From: Nitrospirota bacterium
GTDB lineage: Bacteria > Nitrospirota > Thermodesulfovibrionia > Thermodesulfovibrionales > UBA9159
Direction of reading: 5' to 3'
Length of the DNA stretch: 46,375 nucleotides
Assembly: GCA_023382175.1 (NCBI GenBank)
Contig: JAMCQB010000100.1
Location: forward strand, 1-46,375
The position numbers were made by a program, and so were the translations under genes. The notes beneath the pieces are model-generated. The model saw nothing but the letters and a program-made list of their open reading frames with translations. It searched no databases and was not told the DNA's origin. Shown piece after piece: positions 33,484-40,820 of the stretch. Position 1 is the stretch's first letter; each line of letters starts with the position of its first letter.

Positions 33484-33515
33484 CCTCTGTGAAACGTAAA
33501 CCGCCTTCACAGAGG
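33484..33515 (+). promoter_or_regulatory. Perfect 10-bp stem-loop directly before a ribosome site
   Basis: CCTCTGTGAA, a 12-base loop, TTCACAGAGG, then at once AGGAAAGGAGGG and the ATG of the thiamine-binding protein gene. Pairing could extend control to the ribosome site. The stem shares CACAGAGG with the long dispersed repeats at 35.4 and 43.4 kb. Confidence 0.5.
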
Positions 33516-33532
33516 AGGAAAGGAGGGTTTCC

Positions 33533-33838
33533 ATGCTTGCGGAATTCAGTATCGTCCCGGTGGGTGTCGGCAGCAGCATTGGCGATCAGCTGGCCGAGGT
33601 CCTGAAGATCGTTGATGCCAGCGGGCTTCCCTATAAGATCAATCCCATGGGCACGGTGGTCGAGGGTGAGTGGGATGAAGTGATGAAACTCATCAAGACG
33701 TGTCACAAGACCGTCATGAAAACGGGGGAGCGGGCAATCACCACCATTGCCATTGACGACAGAAAGGGGAAGCCGAAGAGGATTGAGGAGAAGGTGAAGT
33801 CCATCGAGAGAAGGATAGGAAAGTCACTGAAAAAATGA
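33533..33838 (+). CDS. MTH1187 family thiamine-binding protein (DUF77)
   Basis: 101 aa. AEFSIVPVGVGSSIGDQLAEVLKIVDASGLPYKINPMGTVVEG is the full family signature; the small ferredoxin-like fold forms tetramers that bind thiamine. GGAGG lies in the right place upstream. It stands 40 bases before the class V FBPase gene in the same direction, so the two are probably cotranscribed. Confidence 0.93.
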   Translation: MLAEFSIVPVGVGSSIGDQLAEVLKIVDASGLPYKINPMGTVVEGEWDEVMKLIKTCHKTVMKTGERAITTIAIDDRKGKPKRIEEKVKSIERRIGKSLKK

Positions 33839-33878
33839 GACTGCCTTTGCCGGTTCTCTGATCGAGAGGAGGGAACAA

Positions 33879-34976
33879 ATGTCTGAGAAGATCACTGTCA
33901 GTGTCATAAAGGCGGATGTGGGCGGGTATGTGGGCCATTCGTCTCTCCATCCGGACCTGTTGAAAACCGCTGAGGACAGGTTGTCCAATGCCACGGAAAA
34001 AGGGGCGCTCACAGACTACCATGTAACAAGGTGCGGTGACGACCTGGAGCTCATCATGACCCATCAGCACGGGGTGGATAACGAAAAGGTTCACAAGCTG
34101 GCCTGGGATACCTTTGTCTCATGCACGGAAGTGGCAAAGGAACTGAGGCTCTACGGTGCCGGCCAGGACCTGCTTAAGGACACCTTCACCGGTACAGTGA
34201 AAGGGATGGGCCCGGGTGTGGCCGAGATGGAGTTTGAGGAGAGGAAAAGTGAACCCCTCATCATCTTCATGGCTGACAAGACCTCTCCCGGCGCATGGAA
34301 TCTTCCCCTCTTCAGGATATTCGCAGACCCCTTCAATACCGCGGGGCTCGTGATAGACCCTGCAATGCACGAAGGATTCACGTTTGAAGTCGTGGACGTG
34401 TACGAGAATAAGAAGATATTCCTGTCTGCTCCCGAGGAGATCTATGACCTCCTGATGTTCATCGGCGCCATGAGACGGTTCATGATAAAAAACGTGTACA
34501 GAAAAGACGGCGTGATCACCGCATCCGCTTCAACGCAGAAACTGAGCCTCATCGCGGGCCGCTATGTGGGCAAGGACGACCCGGTCCTCATCGTAAGATG
34601 CCAGTCAGGACTGCCCGCGGTGGGTGAAGTGCTGGAACCCTTCGCCTTTTCCCATCTTGTGGAAGGATGGATGCGGGGTTCCCATCACGGCCCCCTCATG
34701 CCTGTGCCCTTCTATGAGGCGAACCCTTCACGGTTCGACGGACCGCCCCGGGTGATCGCAGCAGGTTTTCAGTTGAGCGGGGGCAAACTCATCGGCCCGA
34801 GGGATCTCTTTGATGATCCTGCCTTTGACCACGCAAGGAAGCAGGCCAATGAGATCGCCAATTATCTCAGGCATCACGGCCCCTTCGAACCTCACCGTTT
34901 GGGCCTCGATGACATGGAATACACCACCATGCCCCAGCTCATGAAAAAACTGGAAAGCAGGTTCGTCCCGGAATAA
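33879..34976 (+). CDS. fbp: Class V fructose-1,6-bisphosphate aldolase/phosphatase
   Basis: 365 aa. Bifunctional gluconeogenic enzyme, known from archaea and deep-branching thermophiles or anaerobes. It condenses triose phosphates and dephosphorylates the product. Visible family parts: TVSVIKADVGGYVGHSSLHP (metal-binding Asp and His), HQHGVDNEKVHKLAWDTF, DKTSPGAWNLPLFRIFADPFNTAGL, and RYVGKDDPVLIVRCQSG around the Tyr/Lys Schiff-base region. Length is normal. It is a useful lineage hint, since most Gram-negative bacteria use class I or II enzymes. Confidence 0.95.
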   Translation: MSEKITVSVIKADVGGYVGHSSLHPDLLKTAEDRLSNATEKGALTDYHVTRCGDDLELIMTHQHGVDNEKVHKLAWDTFVSCTEVAKELRLYGAGQDLLKDTFTGTVKGMGPGVAEMEFEERKSEPLIIFMADKTSPGAWNLPLFRIFADPFNTAGLVIDPAMHEGFTFEVVDVYENKKIFLSAPEEIYDLLMFIGAMRRFMIKNVYRKDGVITASASTQKLSLIAGRYVGKDDPVLIVRCQSGLPAVGEVLEPFAFSHLVEGWMRGSHHGPLMPVPFYEANPSRFDGPPRVIAAGFQLSGGKLIGPRDLFDDPAFDHARKQANEIANYLRHHGPFEPHRLGLDDMEYTTMPQLMKKLESRFVPE

Positions 34977-34977
34977 T

Positions 34978-35063
34978 AAAGGGCGAAAGGGTCCTTTAAG
35001 CAGGACCGGGTCGGAATGAGTTTTTTTCCTCACTCGACCACTTGACCACTTGAACCCTTTTTT
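34978..35063. repeat. CGACCACTTGACCACTTGAACCC-type repeat after fbp
   Basis: GGTCC...GGACC hairpin, then a T-run, then GACCACTT units in inverse orientation to GGGTC at the left. It resembles the block near 30865. It probably ends the fbp transcript and the convergent zinc-ribbon gene. Confidence 0.5.
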
Positions 35064-35072
35064 GTTGAAGAC

Positions 35073-35360
35073 TCACTTTTTGAACAGGTCGTCCAATCTC
35101 TTCAGGGCATTCGCCTTCTCTTTTGCAGAGCCTGAGACGGCCCGCCCTTCACTGAAGACAAAGTAGTCGCAGAAGTTCGCCTTGTCCCTGGACCGCTGGA
35201 ACTCGGCCTTCGGTTCGAGACATTTATTATGGGCGGTGACGGAGTAGAACCTGCAGTTCATACAGATATGCAGGTCGCCCCCGCAATGGGGACAGACAGC
35301 CTTCCTCGATAAATATTTATCGATGTCCAGTTGCCTGCTGCATAATGCGCACATCTTCAC
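35073..35360 (-). CDS. Small zinc-ribbon protein of unknown function
   Basis: 95 aa from the GTG at 35360, chosen because GGAGG stands five bases upstream; the track ATG at 35399 lacks such a site and an ATG lies two codons inside. Cysteine pairs CALC, CPHC, CMNC plus two later Cys suggest two zinc sites in the first 65 residues. The tail is charged and helical (KEKANALKRLDDLF). I know no function. The mixed Cys spacing fits a zinc-binding regulator or adaptor. Confidence 0.75.
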   Translation of the reverse strand: MKMCALCSRQLDIDKYLSRKAVCPHCGGDLHICMNCRFYSVTAHNKCLEPKAEFQRSRDKANFCDYFVFSEGRAVSGSAKEKANALKRLDDLFKK

Positions 35361-35691
35361 GTCAACCTCCCTTTGGCCAATGAAGACTCGATCTTTCACT
35401 CGAATCCTTGTCCCGAAAATATCTAAAATGCATTTTTTACCACAGAGGTCACAGAGGAGACTGAGAAAGATCTAATTTTTTTTAATTTTCTACGAACTCT
35501 GTGTTCTCTGTGGCTAAATTTTCATCCCCCTTTGTGAGCCAAAGGCTCGTGTGGGTTTGACCCCCAGATCCCTCGAATCCTTTTCATGATTTTACCATAT
35601 TGCCGTTCCATGGAGCTGACCGCAGCTGCATCGCCGGCTCCGGGGATATTGAGCTTTGATGCGGAAAGGATGTAAACTATTCTATCCGAAT
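35361..35691. other. 330 bp gene-free region with a dispersed repeat and a possible tRNA promoter
   Basis: The left part holds the CACAGAGGT repeat (separate entry). The remainder shows AAAGGCTC and other fragments with no recognisable structure. A weak promoter for the tRNA may be TTGAGC, 18 bases, TAAACT ending at 35678. No gene is seen on either strand. Confidence 0.45.
35437..35515. repeat. CACAGAGGT inverted dispersed repeat, copy 1
   Basis: CCACAGAGGTCACAGAGGAG, an AT-rich centre, and CTCTGTGTTCTCTGTGG in inverse orientation. Nine-base CACAGAGRT units. A second copy is at 43391-43471. Confidence 0.85.
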
Positions 35692-35766
35692 GCCGGGGTA
35701 GCTCAGTGGTAGAGCAGCTGATTCGTAATCAGCAGGTCGAGGGTTCGATGCCCTTCCCCGGCTCCA
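35692..35766 (+). tRNA. tRNA-Thr (anticodon CGT)
   Basis: Acceptor GCCGGGG pairs with CCCCGGC; D arm GCTC-AGTGGTA-GAGC; anticodon arm GCTGA-TTCGTAA-TCAGC gives CGT; T arm GAGGG-TTCGATG-CCCTT. The CCA end is encoded (35764-35766). It reads codon ACG. Confidence 0.95.
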
Positions 35767-35796
35767 GTTATTTTGAACCGATTACGCTCAGAAGTA

Positions 35797-36195
35797 TCAG
35801 GGCCCCTGGTATTTGAGTTCGGATGCAGAGCCTGATGCAAACTGTTTCAATATCTCCGGGATCTTGTTGTATTCGGTGAATTTGTCCACAAGAAAATCCG
35901 CTTTTTCAGATACCTTCCTCTGATACCTTGAATAGGCATCGCTGGTGAGCATTATCACCCTGGGGACAGGACTGATCTTCCTGATGCTCTTGATGAGGTC
36001 AATGCCGAAATGCCATTGGGCCTTTGCATCCATGATAATTGCATCGGGCTTCATTATGCGTATGAACTTCAACGCGATGAGAGGGTCTCCCGCCTCGCCA
36101 AGAATCCGGATTCCGGGGAGCGCCGGAATGAGTTTTCTGAACCACCTGCGAAAAAAAGGAGACTCATCCACAATGATAATTCTCAATTTCTTCAT
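35797..36195 (-). CDS. Single-domain response regulator (CheY-like receiver)
   Basis: 132 aa, receiver domain only. RIIIVDESPFFRRWF holds one acidic residue less than usual (DE rather than DD). The phosphoacceptor Asp is in DAIIMDAKAQWHFGIDL (about residue 56). LTSDAYSRYQ supplies the Thr/Ser switch and DKFTE the conserved Lys. No kinase or output domain is nearby, so the partner is unknown. Three phased GATTAA motifs lie upstream. Confidence 0.88.
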   Translation of the reverse strand: MKKLRIIIVDESPFFRRWFRKLIPALPGIRILGEAGDPLIALKFIRIMKPDAIIMDAKAQWHFGIDLIKSIRKISPVPRVIMLTSDAYSRYQRKVSEKADFLVDKFTEYNKIPEILKQFASGSASELKYQGP

Positions 36196-36233
36196 CTCTG
36201 TGCCTTCTTTCTGATATGATGATACAGAAGAAA

Positions 36234-36261
36234 GATTAAATTCCGATTAACTCTTGATTAA
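36234..36261 (-). promoter_or_regulatory. Three GATTAA motifs at exact 11-base spacing upstream of the response regulator
   Basis: GATTAA at 36234, 36245 and 36256 on the plus strand (TTAATC on the coding strand). They lie 39-66 bases before the ATG and recur once per helical turn, as for a binding site of an oligomeric regulator. Confidence 0.5.
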
Positions 36262-36414
36262 ATTTCTTTAACCTCTCTACGCTGAATCGTGAAAGCCTGT
36301 CAAAGCGTATTTCTCATAATCTGTTGACCGCGAGCTCAATCACCCCACCCGGCCTCGTTCTCTTCGATGGCATTTGGCGACCCTATATCCAGCTCGGCAA
36401 TTCTGTTTGAACGA

Positions 36415-36444
36415 TTTACAGGGCCAAAAAACATCTGTTATTAT
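36415..36444 (+). promoter_or_regulatory. Sigma70-type promoter of the double-zinc-module gene
   Basis: TTTACA (36415-36420), 18 bases, TATTAT (36439-36444). Its position rules out the earlier ATGs of the track ORF as starts and supports the ATG at 36482. Confidence 0.55.
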
Positions 36445-36481
36445 GCAAAACAGCAATGAGAATAACCGCTGGAAGATGAAG

Positions 36482-37039
36482 ATGAAGGAATTCCGTTGTT
36501 CCTGTACCGGCTGCGGAAAGAAGCCTGAATTCGCCTCGGCAGGCATATGGATCGAGACAGAAAGCGGCATGCTCTGCGATTCATGCTGGAAGGAGGCGGT
36601 CAGGATAAGCGGCCTCTCTCCGGGAAAGAGCGCCGAGGGAGAGAGCGAGTTCTGCTGTTTCTGCGCCCTCTGCAAGCGGACGCCGCCCGACCCTGATTAC
36701 AAGATGTGGATAGGGACAGAGAAGGGGTGCATCTGCGAAAAGTGCTGGAAGGAGGTCATCGCCGGGATCCTTGGCGAGAAGATAGAGTCAGCCCTCCTTG
36801 AGAAGAAACCGGTAAGCTCAGAGCCCCTTGATGTCCAGCTGGGCTGTTGCCTCCTGAATAAGAGGCTGCTCAATAAAGCCCTGGACGCGCTCCTGCAGGG
36901 TGAGGTCCTCAAAATAATCGCCGAGAACACCGAGACGATGAAGTCCATGGTGGAGAAATACGCCGGGGCAAAAGGCTGCACCATCACCGGGATAACGGAC
37001 AGGAACGGCACCTGCCTTATCAGCATCAGACGAACGTAG
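36482..37039 (+). CDS. Protein with two zinc-binding modules and a TusA-like C-terminal domain, function unknown
   Basis: 185 aa from the ATG at 36482 (GGAAG six bases upstream); the track start is 36 codons earlier, before the predicted promoter. Two similar modules follow each other: CSCTGC...MLCDSCWKEAV and CCFCALC...CICEKCWKEVI, each with two CxxC pairs, so an internal duplication. The last about 60 residues (VLKIIAENTETMKSMVEKYAG, GCTITGITDRNGTCLISIRR) look like the alpha/beta fold of TusA-type sulfur-transfer proteins without the N-terminal active Cys loop. Function is not known. Confidence 0.7.
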   Translation: MKEFRCSCTGCGKKPEFASAGIWIETESGMLCDSCWKEAVRISGLSPGKSAEGESEFCCFCALCKRTPPDPDYKMWIGTEKGCICEKCWKEVIAGILGEKIESALLEKKPVSSEPLDVQLGCCLLNKRLLNKALDALLQGEVLKIIAENTETMKSMVEKYAGAKGCTITGITDRNGTCLISIRRT

Positions 37040-37067
37040 CTTACCAGGAACCTGCATCTTTCCGGAA

Positions 37068-37454
37068 TTATTTCGGAGGAGATATCATTATGGACTTGCC
37101 TTTCACGGTTTTCACGAGGTTGTGGTTCTCCACAAGGAAATCGAGCACCTCATCCCACGATACCTTTGTCATCTTCAGTGTGATCTTCCCCTGTATCCGC
37201 TTATCCACGGTCAGCGTGTAGCCGTCCTGCCGGGCTATGTCGGACAGAACGGTGAGTACGCCGGTGAGATTTGCTTCATTGAAATCAAGGGTGACTTTCC
37301 TGCCGGTATATTTGACCGATGTCTCGATGCCTTTTTTGCCGGTGTACTTCTCCAGGTCTTTATTCGTATAGATTTTCTTGCTCGCTCCAAAAACAGAGGA
37401 TACAGCAAACAACACCAGCAGAGTCAGAGCAAACATCATCATCCGTTTCATCAT
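37068..37454 (-). CDS. Exported stand-alone STN (secretin/TonB short N-terminal) domain protein
   Basis: 128 aa. Signal peptide MMMFALTLLVLFAVSSVFGAS, then an STN-type fold at about residues 50-125 (VTLDFNEANLTGVLTVLSDIARQDGYTLTVDKRIQGKITLKM). In secretins and TonB receptors this domain is N-terminal to a large barrel; here it ends after one copy, so it is probably a periplasmic adaptor. AGGAAG precedes the ATG. It is divergent from the LPP20 cluster, about 200 bases away. Confidence 0.8.
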   Translation of the reverse strand: MMKRMMMFALTLLVLFAVSSVFGASKKIYTNKDLEKYTGKKGIETSVKYTGRKVTLDFNEANLTGVLTVLSDIARQDGYTLTVDKRIQGKITLKMTKVSWDEVLDFLVENHNLVKTVKGKSIMISPPK

Positions 37455-37543
37455 TGAACTCTTCCTTAAATCCTAAAAACCATTATAGCATGACATGGCA
37501 AAAAGCAATTTTTCATGGAATGCTCAGGCAGGTGAATTTTACC

Positions 37544-37572
37544 TTGACATTGCAGCATTGGGGATGTATTTT
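37544..37572 (+). promoter_or_regulatory. Sigma70-type promoter of the LPP20-FecR cluster
   Basis: TTGACA (37544-37549), 17 bases, TATTTT (37567-37572). It stands about 80 bases before the first small lipoprotein gene, and no other good promoter is seen before 42.28 kb. Confidence 0.7.
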
Positions 37573-37652
37573 CAAAGCAGGAACAAAATTGACTAAGGAA
37601 TGGGGAGTTTAATGGCATTTCTTAGAAAATCCGACACAGGAGGGATCAAACA

Positions 37653-37832
37653 ATGAAGCGCTTTCTCAGTCTTCTCTTATTGTTCATTCTGCTTTCTCTG
37701 TCTCTGAGCGGTTGCTATATCTATACAAAGGAACCGCCGCCTGAGCCCGTGATCGTCATATCGCCCGATGGGCCGCCGCCTCCACCTCCGCCGCCGCCTG
37801 CAGGAGCGGTCGGGCCGGCGCCGCGATATTGA
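37653..37832 (+). CDS. Small proline-rich lipoprotein
   Basis: 59 aa, too short for the ORF track. Starts MKRFLSLLLLFILLSLSLSG with the lipobox LSGC, then a short tail ending in a run of prolines and Gly/Ala. AGGAGGG lies about eight bases before the ATG. It is the first gene after the cluster promoter and ends where the next gene begins. Function is unknown; it may tether or space other envelope proteins. Confidence 0.75.
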   Translation: MKRFLSLLLLFILLSLSLSGCYIYTKEPPPEPVIVISPDGPPPPPPPPPAGAVGPAPRY

Positions 37833-37849
37833 AGATGTCAGGTTCGGGC

Positions 37850-38323
37850 ATGAAGATCACGGTATCCGTTTTCCTGCTTGCTGTTCTGGTTTTTCCTGCT
37901 CTGCTTCTGTCAGTTGAGTTCGGGGGCGGCCAGGACCGCGCTGACAATGATACCCTTGTGGTGAGCGGCATCGGGTATCCGCCCATAAAGGCAGAGAACG
38001 CTGCCCAGGCCCGTTTGATGGCGAGGAGGGCAGCCATTCTTGATGCATACAGGAATGCCCTGGCAGGCACGGGATCATCAAATAACGATGAACAGGCGTT
38101 CTATGCCGGTCTGTCAGGTTTTGTGAGGGGGCTGACCATAGAAAGGGAAGAATACCTGGAAGACGGCGGGGTAAGGATTTTTGCGAAAGTCCCCGGCAGA
38201 AGCGTTGCCGTAACGCCACGGGCAACTCGTGAAGGCGTTACCGAAAAAGGTCTGGCGGGGCCATCAGCGGTTCCCCTGAACGAATGGTATAGAATCATAG
38301 AACGCGCAGTAAGATTCCAATAG
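37850..38323 (+). CDS. Exported LPP20-like domain protein (copy 1)
   Basis: 157 aa from the ATG at 37850; TTG 37829 and ATG 37835 are other starts. Signal peptide ITVSVFLLAVLVFPALLLS. A diverged LPP20-like domain spans about residues 45-125 (NAAQARLMARRAAILDAYRNAL, FVRGLTIEREEYLEDGGVRI). The C-terminal 40 residues are unlike the other copies. It is next to a domain family named after the Helicobacter lipoprotein LPP20 and found in flagellar FlgT. Confidence 0.75.
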   Translation: MKITVSVFLLAVLVFPALLLSVEFGGGQDRADNDTLVVSGIGYPPIKAENAAQARLMARRAAILDAYRNALAGTGSSNNDEQAFYAGLSGFVRGLTIEREEYLEDGGVRIFAKVPGRSVAVTPRATREGVTEKGLAGPSAVPLNEWYRIIERAVRFQ

Positions 38324-38341
38324 AATATAAGGGAGGGTTGT

Positions 38342-39103
38342 ATGGAAAAGAGGCTGCGTCGGATATTCGGAGTATTCCTTTCGGTGGCTATTCTTGCTGT
38401 CATGCTTTCCCTGGCTGGAGAGGGAGGCGCCCAGCTGGATCCACAGAAAAGGCTCATGGCCAAAAGGGCGGCCAAGGTGGACGCCCTGAGAAACCTGGCA
38501 GAGATTGTATATGGGGTCCGGATCAATTCCAGCACAACAGTGAGGGATTTCGTGACGCAGTCTGACGTCATTCGGGCGAGGCTTGATTCAGTAATACAGG
38601 GCGCAAGGGAAGTGGATTATGTGGAGCGCCCTGACGGTACTGCAGAAGTGACAGTGGAAATAACCCTGGGGCAGGTGGAGGACATCCTCGGACGAAGACT
38701 TTCGTATAATTACCAGACATTCTCTGCAACGGGCTATGGAGCGCCATCCGGATCTTACGTGGAACCTGCGCCTCCTGCGCCTGCTTTAGACTATGTGAGG
38801 GCAAAGGGCTATGGGATAGAACCGAAGGATCCATCCATGACCTCTGCAGAGAAGACCCTCATGGCAAAGAGGGCTGCAAAGGTGGATGCCCTGAGAAACC
38901 TGGCAGAGCAGGTCAGGGGAGTGAGGATAACCAGCGATTCCTATGTCAGGGACTTCATCACCCAGAGCGATGAAATGAGAGCTAGGGTCAATACCTTCAT
39001 TCAAGGGGCAAGGGTCGTATCGGAGCGGCAGATGCCCGACGGCAGTTATGAAGTGGAAGTGGAAGCCGAACTGGAACCTTTAAGGAGAATCTTTTCGAGA
39101 TGA
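38342..39103 (+). CDS. Exported protein with two tandem LPP20-like domains
   Basis: 253 aa. Signal peptide or anchor FGVFLSVAILAVMLSLAGEG, no lipobox. Two closely similar domains: residues about 33-118 (KRLMAKRAAKVDALRNLAEI, VTQSDVIRARLDSVIQGARE) and about 168-250 (KTLMAKRAAKVDALRNLAEQ, ITQSDEMRARVNTFIQGARV), joined by a Pro/Tyr-rich linker. The near identity of the two suggests a recent internal duplication. AGGGAGGG precedes the ATG. Confidence 0.8.
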   Translation: MEKRLRRIFGVFLSVAILAVMLSLAGEGGAQLDPQKRLMAKRAAKVDALRNLAEIVYGVRINSSTTVRDFVTQSDVIRARLDSVIQGAREVDYVERPDGTAEVTVEITLGQVEDILGRRLSYNYQTFSATGYGAPSGSYVEPAPPAPALDYVRAKGYGIEPKDPSMTSAEKTLMAKRAAKVDALRNLAEQVRGVRITSDSYVRDFITQSDEMRARVNTFIQGARVVSERQMPDGSYEVEVEAELEPLRRIFSR

Positions 39104-39114
39104 GGAGGGATGAG

Positions 39115-39540
39115 ATGTTGAAAGTGAGAGCAGTCGTTATTCTGGCAGTCTTTCTCGTTATGGCAGTAGCGGGTTGTTATGTACAGCAGGTTCCGCCGGC
39201 ACCGGAGCCCAGGGCTGAGTGGGTTCCCATAAAGATATCAGCCAAGGGAGCGGGGGCGCCGCCCGCGACAGCGGTGAATCAGGCACAGGCGAGGCTCATG
39301 GCGGAAAGGGCTGCAAAGGTGGATGCCATGAGAAATCTCCTTGAGCAGGCCTATGGAGTAACCATATCCTCCAACACCACGGTGAGGAACTTCATCACGG
39401 AGAACGATACCATAAGAGCAAGGGTTGACGCGTACATCAGGGGCGCAAAGATTGTTGACACAAGGTACCTGAGTGACGGCAGTGTCGAAGTCGAGATGGA
39501 ACTCACCCTCGGATATGAGTTCAGGAGGATCTTCCCGTGA
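39115..39540 (+). CDS. LPP20-like lipoprotein
   Basis: 141 aa from the ATG at 39115, chosen because GAGGAGGGA is just upstream; the track start at 39100 lies within that site. Lipobox in VMAVAGCYVQQ. One LPP20-like domain from about residue 55 to 138 (AQARLMAERAAKVDAMRNLLEQAYGVTISS, DTIRARVDAYIRGAKIV). It would sit in the outer or inner membrane leaflet facing the periplasm. It overlaps the next gene by 4 bases (GTGA). Confidence 0.82.
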   Translation: MLKVRAVVILAVFLVMAVAGCYVQQVPPAPEPRAEWVPIKISAKGAGAPPATAVNQAQARLMAERAAKVDAMRNLLEQAYGVTISSNTTVRNFITENDTIRARVDAYIRGAKIVDTRYLSDGSVEVEMELTLGYEFRRIFP

Positions 39541-40820
39541 AAAGGGTTACTTCCCCTCATCTGTCATTGCGAGGGACGGAGTCCCGAAGCAATCTTATCG
39601 GTCCAGGGCAGACCATCCCGTCTCATTCACACAAAGATTGCTTCGCTTCGCTCGCAATGACAATATTGGTAGCGCTTTTTGTAATACCCTGCGTAATTGC
39701 CTATTCACAACCCTATGCTGAAGGGGGTGAACTCATCACTGCAGACGGTATGGCAGCCATAATCGGCAGCAATACGGTAATTGCCCGGGACAAGGCCATT
39801 GACGACGCCCTGAGAAAAGCGGTGGAGCAGGCAGTGGGCACCGTGGTATCCTCCGACACCATGACCGAGAACTACAAGGTCATACACGATAAGATCCTTG
39901 CCCAAACCGCAGGGTACATCGAACGGTATAAGGTGCTCTCGGAGAAGTCCCAGGGGGACGTGTATGTAGTGACCATACAGGCCGAAGTGGGCAAGGCTAA
40001 CCTCATGAACGACCTCCGCGCCCTGGGTCTCCTCCACGTCCTCAAGGAAAAGCCGAAAGTCATGGTGCTCATCGATGAAAAAGTGGGCGGCATGTACGGG
40101 ACCACAGGATGGGAGAGCGTGGGACAGGCTGAATCCACCATCATGGAAAAATTCATCGCCGCGGGATTTAATGTGGTGGACCCCGCCGCGGTAAAAGCGA
40201 ACATAACGAGGGACAAGGCCCTCAGGATCCTTGAAGGAGATCCTGCAGCCTCGGCAGCAGAAGGCCTCAAATATGGAGCCCAGGTCGTTATCACGGGCAA
40301 GGCCTTTTCAAAGAATGCGGGAGGTAAGATCCTCGGGACAAGGATGCAGTCCATGCAGGCGACCCTTCAGGCCCGTGTAGTGAGGACCGATACGGCGAAG
40401 GTCATCTCATCAAGGAGCGCAACAGGGGCACAGGCTCACATTGATGAACTGCAGGGCGGGGCCCTTGCGATCAAGGAGGCAAGCGAACAACTGGCCGATG
40501 CGTTGATACAGGACATCGTTAAACAGTGGAGCGGAGAGGTGTATGGCCGTTCCCAGGAGATGACCATCATGATCAGCGGGCTCTCCTCATACAACCAGCT
40601 GGCCGCCATCAAGAAGTTCCTCGAAAAGGAGGCGCAAGGAGTGAAGGCGGTGCACCAGAGGAGTTTTACCGGAGGCGTGGCAGAGTTATCCCTGGATTAC
40701 GGCGGCAAGTCAAGCAATATCGCTGATGAGCTTGCGAACAGGAAATTCCCCGGGTTCAGACTGGAGCCCACCAATGTGACACCAAACAGGATCGATGTGA
40801 GGTCACTCAGACAAAAATGA
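39537..40820 (+). CDS. FlgT-like exported protein (LPP20-like plus TolB/CsgG-like plus C-terminal domain) with repeat in its leader
   Basis: 427 aa. The GTG at 39537 has AGGAGG eight bases upstream. Residues about 8-41 are translated from a 101-base palindromic repeat, and the hydrophobic segment of the signal peptide (ILVALFVIPCVIA) only follows after it. An ATG inside the right end of the repeat (39658) could give a normal signal peptide. Then LPP20-like (IARDKAIDDALRKAVEQAVG), a middle alpha/beta domain (KVMVLIDEKVGG, AAEGLKYGAQVVITGKAF) as in FlgT/CsgG, and a C-terminal domain (EMTIMISGLSSYNQLAAIKKFL). Flagellar genes are absent. Confidence 0.78.
   Translation: MKRVTSPHLSLRGTESRSNLIGPGQTIPSHSHKDCFASLAMTILVALFVIPCVIAYSQPYAEGGELITADGMAAIIGSNTVIARDKAIDDALRKAVEQAVGTVVSSDTMTENYKVIHDKILAQTAGYIERYKVLSEKSQGDVYVVTIQAEVGKANLMNDLRALGLLHVLKEKPKVMVLIDEKVGGMYGTTGWESVGQAESTIMEKFIAAGFNVVDPAAVKANITRDKALRILEGDPAASAAEGLKYGAQVVITGKAFSKNAGGKILGTRMQSMQATLQARVVRTDTAKVISSRSATGAQAHIDELQGGALAIKEASEQLADALIQDIVKQWSGEVYGRSQEMTIMISGLSSYNQLAAIKKFLEKEAQGVKAVHQRSFTGGVAELSLDYGGKSSNIADELANRKFPGFRLEPTNVTPNRIDVRSLRQK
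39562..39662. repeat. TGTCATTGCGAG...GCAATGACA palindromic repeat inserted in a signal-peptide coding region
   Basis: 101 bases with inverse ends TGTCATTGCGAG/GAAGCAATCT and AGATTGCTTCG/CTCGCAATGACA. The same repeat type is widespread among bacteria. Both the frame before and the frame after it are open. Confidence 0.88.
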
